This document shows positions 58,034 to 64,000 of a stretch of 64,000 nt of DNA, in pieces (the first letter of the stretch is position 1; each line of letters opens with the position of its first letter). Under the pieces are notes generated by a model. It saw nothing but the letters and a program-made list of their open reading frames with translations, did not search any database and was not told where the DNA came from. The position numbers and the translations under genes were made by a program. The stretch is from Megachile rotundata. Taxonomy: Eukaryota > Arthropoda > Insecta > Hymenoptera > Megachilidae. Location of the stretch: positions 2,852,001 through 2,916,000 of the forward strand of contig NC_134997.1 in assembly GCF_050947335.1 (NCBI RefSeq), given 5' to 3'.

Positions 58034-60180
58034 TACAGGGTGTCCCACAATTACCGTAAGAAACGAAAAGGGATGCTAGGTGGGGCAATTCTGAACAGCT
58101 TTTTCCTTTGCCAAAATATTGGTTGAAGCTGCATTTTCGAGTTATTAGTGAAAAACACTGAGCAATGAGAGCGCGCATAGACCAGGCGCGCGACAGCGTG
58201 AGCGGTAACTTCGAATATGACGGCCGATCGTCGTCGTGAACAAATGTATCGATACTACGTCGGTATAACGTCGGTATAATAGAAAGCTGTTAGATGGAAG
58301 TTACATCGAATAATGAATAAAAAAATCTCGATTATTGTTGAATTATTATTAATTCATGAATAAGAAATAACAAAAGTAGTCCCTACTCACGTAATCAGAA
58401 TAAATCGAATTTATTCGATACGTTTATTCGTTATGGCAAAGAAATAATAGATAAAATATGGAAAATAATTCTCGTTAGATATTATGATAATGAATAAGAA
58501 CAAATTTTCATTTTTAAAAAAATAAATAACTTTTCTATTCAACAAATAAAAATTCGAATTGAATAATTAACAAATTTAAATATAACTCACCCATTGAACT
58601 GCAAAGAATAACGATGAAAATGCATCTTTATCACCGGGTCGATCCACCGATCCTTATTGTTAGTATAGATAAATCACCATACAGAAACTCTCAAAAAACT
58701 CTCAAGAAACTTCACTGTCACCTATCACTATCATCTTTCATTGTTAGTTTTTATTATCACTTTTCTCTGTCATTTTTCACTAATTTGCGCTAATTTTCAC
58801 TGTGAATTCGACACGTAAATAGGACAAATGAAAACACGTGAACGAATATTCATAAATAATTTAAACTATACTACAGTATTGCCTCGAAACAAACAACACG
58901 CTTGGGACCGGCCAGTCGCTTATTTCGAGGGTGGTATGCTATTCGGCTTGCCTTTGTTCCCGAGCGCGCCGACGGTAGCGGTAAACTATAAAGTAATCGG
59001 TCGAGCAGCGATGTTATTCTTTAGACGAGGACAGAACATAACATGCTTTCCCTTTTTAATACTACAGTATTGATTTGTAATAAGCAACTCGCTCGGGTCT
59101 GTCGAATTGCTTGTTACGAATCAGGTATACTATTCGGCTTGCCTTTGTTCCCAAGCGCGACGACGCGACGGTAGCGGTAAACTATAAAGTAATCGGTCAA
59201 GCAGAGATGTTATTCTTTAGACAAGGACAGAACATAACATTCTTTCCCTTTTTAATACAAGTAAAATTTCGTGAATGGAACATGCCTATGTATAATATAC
59301 CGGATTCGTAACAAGCAACTGGCCAGACCCGAGCGAGTGGCTTATTACGAATCAATGTAGAATTAGATGAATGGACGACAGCATCGCTATGCATCAGAGT
59401 GCGAAAACAATACATATGTTCTGTCCTCTTTCCACTATACTGTTCAGTCGACCGTGAAAATTTATGACTTCTTCGGTTTCGCGGACCTCTCACTCCTTCT
59501 CGGATCTTTCACTCGGCGGCGGACTTCAATCAAAGAAGTGGGGATAAAAATTTGCTAATTTCGAGGCTCGAAACTGTTGCTTGTTTCGAGGCAATACTGT
59601 ATCTTGAAAGTAAGAAAACGGAATTTTCGATTAAAAGCAACGATACGTTTTATTTCGACACGTTTCTTTCGACAATAAACGATGACTGTCGATCGACGCA
59701 GCGCCGCAGTCGTTCAACATATCATCGTTGCATGGCAACCGTTCAGGACATGTGCCTCGCGATCGAGAACAAAACCGCGATCCGTGGCCAGTCTAACAAT
59801 GTCTTCTAATAAAATATAATATAATTTCGATTCCTCAATTCGGATATCTTATAATGAGAATAGTGTATCGTTAAACATGCACATCTATGAATAATCGTTC
59901 CCGCGTTTTCATTCGGTCTGTTTACCGGTCGTGCTTATGTTGTGCAATTATTAGAAAGAGACAGTGAAATAAATTGAGAGTTCATTGACCCTGCCAGGAC
60001 ATGAACTGTTGATGCTCTGATCGGTGGATCTACCCAGTGACACAAATATTATTTATCGAAGCTAGTTTTTTCATAGATCAATGGGTAAGTTTAATATAAG
60101 TTGTTCCTGCATTTTTAAAATTAAACGTTTGCAGGAATTGATTTATTTATTGATTTATGAGAAACTCGCGTCTCATATAA
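58034..60180 (+). repeat. Repeat family I, copy c
   Basis: Begins TACAGGGTGTCCCACAATTA and follows copy a in order (ATCGATACTACGTCGGTATAA, CACGTAATCAGAATAAATCG, CCGGTCGTGCTTATGTTGTG). It contains the nested element 58,874-59,599. The right terminus is missing; another left-end fragment in the same orientation starts about 60,182. Confidence 0.7.
58874..59599. mobile_element. Tc1/mariner-type miniature element, CAGTATTGCCTCG family
   Basis: 726 bp, ends CAGTATTGCCTCGAAACAA, TA duplications (58,872-58,873 and 59,600-59,601). The empty target is preserved in the inverted family I half at about 30,770. Inner blocks such as AACTATAAAGTAATCGGTC recur within it and in 61,996-63,071. Noncoding. Confidence 0.85.
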
Positions 60181-60259
60181 TTTTCGGGGTGGTAGTTGAG
60201 GTAATACAGAACAACTTTTCCCTTTACCAAAATATTTGTTGAAACTTAGTTTTTGAATT

Positions 60260-61993
60260 AAACAAATTAAGTAATTAAGAATACATTGTACATTATTATA
60301 CTTTATTTATATTGTTGCTCTGAGGAGTTTCCTCACGTGTTACCATAATTTATTGTTGGAGTTCCAGAGTCAGGAATAACTCGAAGTGAATTCAATAAAC
60401 AATTTATTGTTCAACAGTATACCTAGCTAAACCTTATTCTAGTACTCTAGTTTTAAAAGTTGTTTTTGTCACGGTGAAGTATGGATAAAACCTGATGAGA
60501 AACGGTGTTGTGAAGGAAAATGTAAACTATTGGAAGGAAACTATTGGTTGATATTTTGGATAAGGGTGTGGGAACAGGAAAAGTCATTGGCTAGGTTATT
60601 TGCGAAGGAGGTGGCTTAAAAAAAAAAGAAGTGATTTATTAGGATATGTGGAAGTGCTTTAGCGGGACCTTGGAAAAATCTTGAAGCTGTAGGAAATTCT
60701 AAAGAGGCATGTTTTGGTGATATTAGACAGACAGGAAAGCGCAGAAAGTGGACAATAGGGTAAAGGAAATAAAGGAAGAGCCAGATGTAGAAGAGAAAGT
60801 CGGATAGTTCGTTAGGATTTCCAACATTATTTCAAAATATAAACTACTATTAACAAGAATTTGGAAAGTATTTATTAAATTATACAAAGAGTTGATACGT
60901 CTGTTTGTCTTGAGATCTGGCGTAGTTCCAGTTTTGAAACACCGAGGTTGCTCTCAGCTACCGGAAGTCCTGACCACTCGATCCACTCGTCCCGCCTGAC
61001 AACTTCTGCAGACTGCTTCCATTCGTGATCAGGACCAACTTCACTTTATAAGTCACGACTTTACATTGCAACAATATGTTATATTTTATTAATAGATAAG
61101 GGATAAACCAATTATTTTTTATTGACTTAACCAAATTCGTATCTCTCGTTCTTGTCACTTGTTACGAAGATGTGAAACAACAAATTCGCACATTTTGAAG
61201 GAAAAATAACATTTCTATTCATCAAAAGAAGCTTTATATCTAATGATTAACTAATGTATTAACTCCTGTCTATTTTAAATTCACAAAATATCGGACTCAC
61301 TCATTGTTTAAAAGAAGTCCTACTTCTGTGAAAATATATCTCCGTAATTACGTTGTTACGTCGCGGCCTATTCTGCGGTTCTTTAACCTTAAAGTGCTGA
61401 CGCACACCTTGACCTTAGCCGGTTTCCGATTTTTAGTTTAATCAGGGGAATTCGATGGAGGCTATTTCCGAAACTGACTAAGCCTTTTGTTGGTTATATT
61501 AGATTTTATTGTATATGTTCCTTACTTACAATGATGATCTCTCTCTCTCTCACACGCACTTACACTCGTGACTGATGGTGGCTTGGTTTCGGGTACTGCT
61601 TCGCCTCTCTGGACGTCGATGATAGTCTTATCCTTGCGGTGGACCTACGCGATGGCGCACGCACTCCCGGAGTTAACTGTTTACGGGTCTTGTATTATCA
61701 GACCCGGAGATACGATACGCGAATGACCGCTGGCCGAGCGCGAAGGAAACCTCGAAGTGTAAAGTCACGAACAATCAACTACAACCAACCATCAACCATC
61801 GACTATCAACTATCAACCATTAACTCTTTACTCGCGCTTGTCGGCGGTTTTTGTACCCGAAAGTGTGCCAAATCGAGTTCTCATTTGTCACTCATGCACA
61901 TTTTGGAGTTACGCGATCGCCTTCGCAGAATGCCGCGTTAATGCATTCCTGCGAGTCAATTCGGTCGCGACCCGAATACCGACGGAAAAGGAA
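60260..61993. other. Intergenic DNA, nothing firm
   Basis: Includes a CT/CA microsatellite (61,536-61,560). Open frames of up to 100 codons (61,639-61,941) are unrecognised and overlap low-complexity CAACTA/CATCAAC repeats. Confidence 0.45.
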
Positions 61994-61995
61994 TA

Positions 61996-63071
61996 CAGTA
62001 CTGATTCGTAATAAGCAACTCGCTCGGGTCTGGCGAGTTGCTTGTTACGAATCAGGTATATTTTCGGCTTGCCTTTGTTCCCGAGCGCGAGGACGGTGAC
62101 GGCGTAGAAAAAACAGGGGGTTGGGTGTAGCGGTATACTATAAAGTAATCGGTCGCGCGGCGATGTTATTCTTTAGACAAGGACAGAACATAGCATGCTT
62201 TCCCTTTTTAATAGAAGTAAAATTTCATGAATGGAAAAATATACCGGATTCGTAACAAGCAACTGCCCAAACCCAAGCCAGTAGCTTATTACGAGTGGCT
62301 TATTTCGAATCGATGTAGAATCAGATGAATCGAATACGTTGCACTTCCTAATTTGTCACACTTTGCCTTATCTTTTTACAATTATGTGAATATAAACATA
62401 TACCTACATAGCAGTTTAAGAAATATTGATGTCAAAAAATAGTAGGTCATCGCCATTACTGCGACAATAAAGCAATTCGGAAAAAATTATGGTTGAACGA
62501 GCAGCTAGTTTTATGACCATTTCATTGTACATAGTTCATATAGTATTATATATTGTATATAGTGTATTATACTTACTTATAGTGTTATTATACTTATAGT
62601 GTATTATAATTTTTCCTTCAACTTTTTTCTATTTTTGTTAAAAAAATTAATTAAAATTATAGATAAAAATGTACCTCAAATTATTGTTCACTGTCAACCA
62701 TTAGATTTAAAAAAAAATGTCATATTACGACAGAATCGCTATGTATCAGAATGAGAAAACAATATAATGTACCGGATTCGTAACAAGCAACTGGCCAGAT
62801 CCGAGCGAGTGGCTTATTACGAATCAATGTAGAATTAAATGAATGAACGACAGAATCGCTATGCATCAGAGTGAGAAAACAATATATATGTTCTGTCCTC
62901 TTTCCACTAAACTGTTCGGTCGACCGTGAAAATTTATGACTTCTTCGGTTTCGCGGACCTCTCACTTTTTCTCGGATCTCTCACTCAGCGGCCGACTTCA
63001 AACAAAGAAGAGGGGATAGAAATTTGCTTGTTACGAATCACAAAACTGTTGCTTGTTACGAATCAGTACTG
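61996..63071. mobile_element. Tc1/mariner-type miniature element, CAGTACTGATTCG family
   Basis: 1,076 bp, ends CAGTACTGATTCGTAATAAG, TA duplications (61,994-61,995 and 63,072-63,073). Each end folds on itself: at the left, 23-base arms CTGATTCGTAATAAGCAAC.. and ..GTTGCTTGTTACGAATCAG pair with one mismatch around TCGGGTCTG. Noncoding. Confidence 0.85.
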
Positions 63072-63496
63072 TATTCCTCGGATGTAACAACGTCGTTCCA
63101 CCAACCCTGATCTTCTGGAAAAGAAGATATACACCGCATAATAGGCGTTGTCGCTGCTAGGTTAATGAGCTCACTGTACAACCAACATTTTTGTAATGGA
63201 AAAAGTTGTTCAGTGTCGTCTCAGCTGTATATTTATTCTCTACAATATTTCGATAACAGAAATATACTCTGTTATATTTCTGTAAAGTTCTCTAAAAGGA
63301 AAATTCACGCAAAAGAACAGCACGATAGTATGAACAATTTAAAGATGACCTGATGGTCTGTCATCGGAGTTTCACAAACATCACAGTAGGTATATGTGCT
63401 TTTACGTGACGAAAATATAAACATCTGGAGTACAAATGGGATCGGACGGTTGTACGTAGATTTCTACTAATCAACTTCTTTTTATATTCTTGTAAC

Positions 63497-63595
63497 TTTA
63501 TTTGGAAACGTGGTGTTTTCAAACAAAATCGTTCATACAAAAAAAGTTAAAAATCAGTTACATACGATTGTATAATTTCGGAACCTTCTTTTATT
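63497..63595 (-). promoter_or_regulatory. Polyadenylation signals of Toll gene 1
   Basis: AATAAA occurs on the minus strand at 63,590-63,595 and 63,497-63,502, that is 16 and 109 bases after the stop codon. The second is at a more usual 3' UTR distance. Confidence 0.5.
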
Positions 63596-63610
63596 TTCCC
63601 CCTTATTTTC

Positions 63611-64000
63611 TTACTGCTGCCTAATTACATCTAAAGCAAATGTGTCCGAAACAGTTTCCCCATAACTGTAATTATTTTTTAATTCTGGATGATGTGGTAG
63701 AGCGTATCGTAGTTTATCCCAGAATGAAGGGTCTCCCCACTTTATGTATGTGTGCATGTTTAAGTACGCCTTAAGATCCGGGTCGAAGTCATCAGTGACG
63801 TTGATTTCACCATACAGAATTAAAATCACTCTTGTTCTACCTTCACTGAGAGCTTGACAGTGTGCTGCTTTGAATTCCATCCGTCCCCAAACGCTGTTTA
63901 GAAAATTAGTTGACAATACTACTATCGTCCGTCTTGAATTTTCGACAGAACGAGCAATTTGAGTTGGTATATATTCCCCAGCGAGCCACTCACGAAAGTG
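63611..64000 (-). CDS. Toll: Toll receptor gene 1, C-terminal coding part (TIR domain)
   Basis: 130 codons, open to the window edge, ending at a TAA at 63,611-63,613. They cover most of a Toll/IL-1 receptor (TIR) domain, the cytoplasmic part that recruits MyD88 to start NF-kB signalling. Visible landmarks are REWLAGEYIP (box 2, RDxxPG-like), SRRTIVVLSTNFLNSVWGR, KAAHCQALSEGRTRVILILY, YLNMHTYIKWGDPSFWDKLR (box 3 FWDKL), followed by a short tail ending IRQQ. Box 1 and everything upstream (membrane helix, ectodomain) lie to the right of the window. The sequence is clearly of the Toll-1 type and undamaged. It is a different gene from the one starting at 3,937, since a 3' end here cannot belong to a gene whose first exon is downstream on the same strand. 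Confidence 0.95.
   Translation of the reverse strand, partial: HFREWLAGEYIPTQIARSVENSRRTIVVLSTNFLNSVWGRMEFKAAHCQALSEGRTRVILILYGEINVTDDFDPDLKAYLNMHTYIKWGDPSFWDKLRYALPHHPELKNNYSYGETVSDTFALDVIRQQ

Noticed and set aside
1..64000. CRISPR arrays, operons or prokaryotic genes
   Set aside because: No regularly spaced repeats of that kind are present. Spliced Toll exons, polyadenylation signals and eukaryotic transposons show an animal nuclear genome.

Overview
The window looks like an accessory, transposon-packed stretch of an insect nuclear genome, most likely hymenopteran (inferred from the style of the Toll genes and repeats; no search was run). It is AT-rich, intron-bearing and has no operons. 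The only host genes I can support are pieces of Toll receptors, all on the minus strand. Toll gene 1 contributes only its last coding segment at 63,611-64,000 (TIR signalling domain to the stop); its 5' part lies to the right of the window. Toll gene 2 starts at 3,937: a signal-peptide exon (3,779-3,937) and a large leucine-rich-repeat exon (1,812-2,803), then it runs off the left edge. An orphan LRR exon with intact splice signals sits between them at 13,998-14,286. It fits the exon that should follow gene 2's second exon, but it lies upstream of that gene.

Almost everything else is mobile DNA. Left part (1-16 kb): R1-like tails, a Transib-type element (5,304-6,159), tRNA-like SINE sequence, a 57-bp tandem repeat and a wrecked Ty3/gypsy element (10.1-13.8 kb). 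Middle (16-37 kb): a dispersed repeat starting TACAGGGTGTC (family I) that hosts a second Transib-type element and a TTAA-target element, three solo-LTR-like units, two wrecked gypsy elements on opposite strands, two mariners, and Tc1 relics. 37-44 kb: a 3.3-kb LTR-like unit with no coding capacity, duplicated repeats ending in poly-G, and a palindromic repeat. 44-54 kb: a nest built in a minus-strand Ty3/gypsy element, containing a near-perfect 1.56-kb palindrome with CACTG ends, a 1.37-kb solo LTR that splits reverse transcriptase beside its catalytic motif, and a 3-kb long-inverted-repeat element that itself holds a third mariner. 54-63 kb: Tc1/mariner-like miniature elements and more family I.

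Many boundaries could be fixed from the sequence by matching target-site duplications (TSDs): CGCCG and CGACG (Transib), TA (mariner/Tc1 types), TTAA, TAA, and 4-bp duplications for the solo LTRs. Several insertions are also confirmed by an uninterrupted paralogous copy of the target elsewhere in the window. No tRNA, rRNA, CRISPR or intact transposase gene was found. The best leads are the orphan Toll exon, the two RSS-ended elements, the long palindrome, and three mariner copies of identical length with one shared internal deletion.
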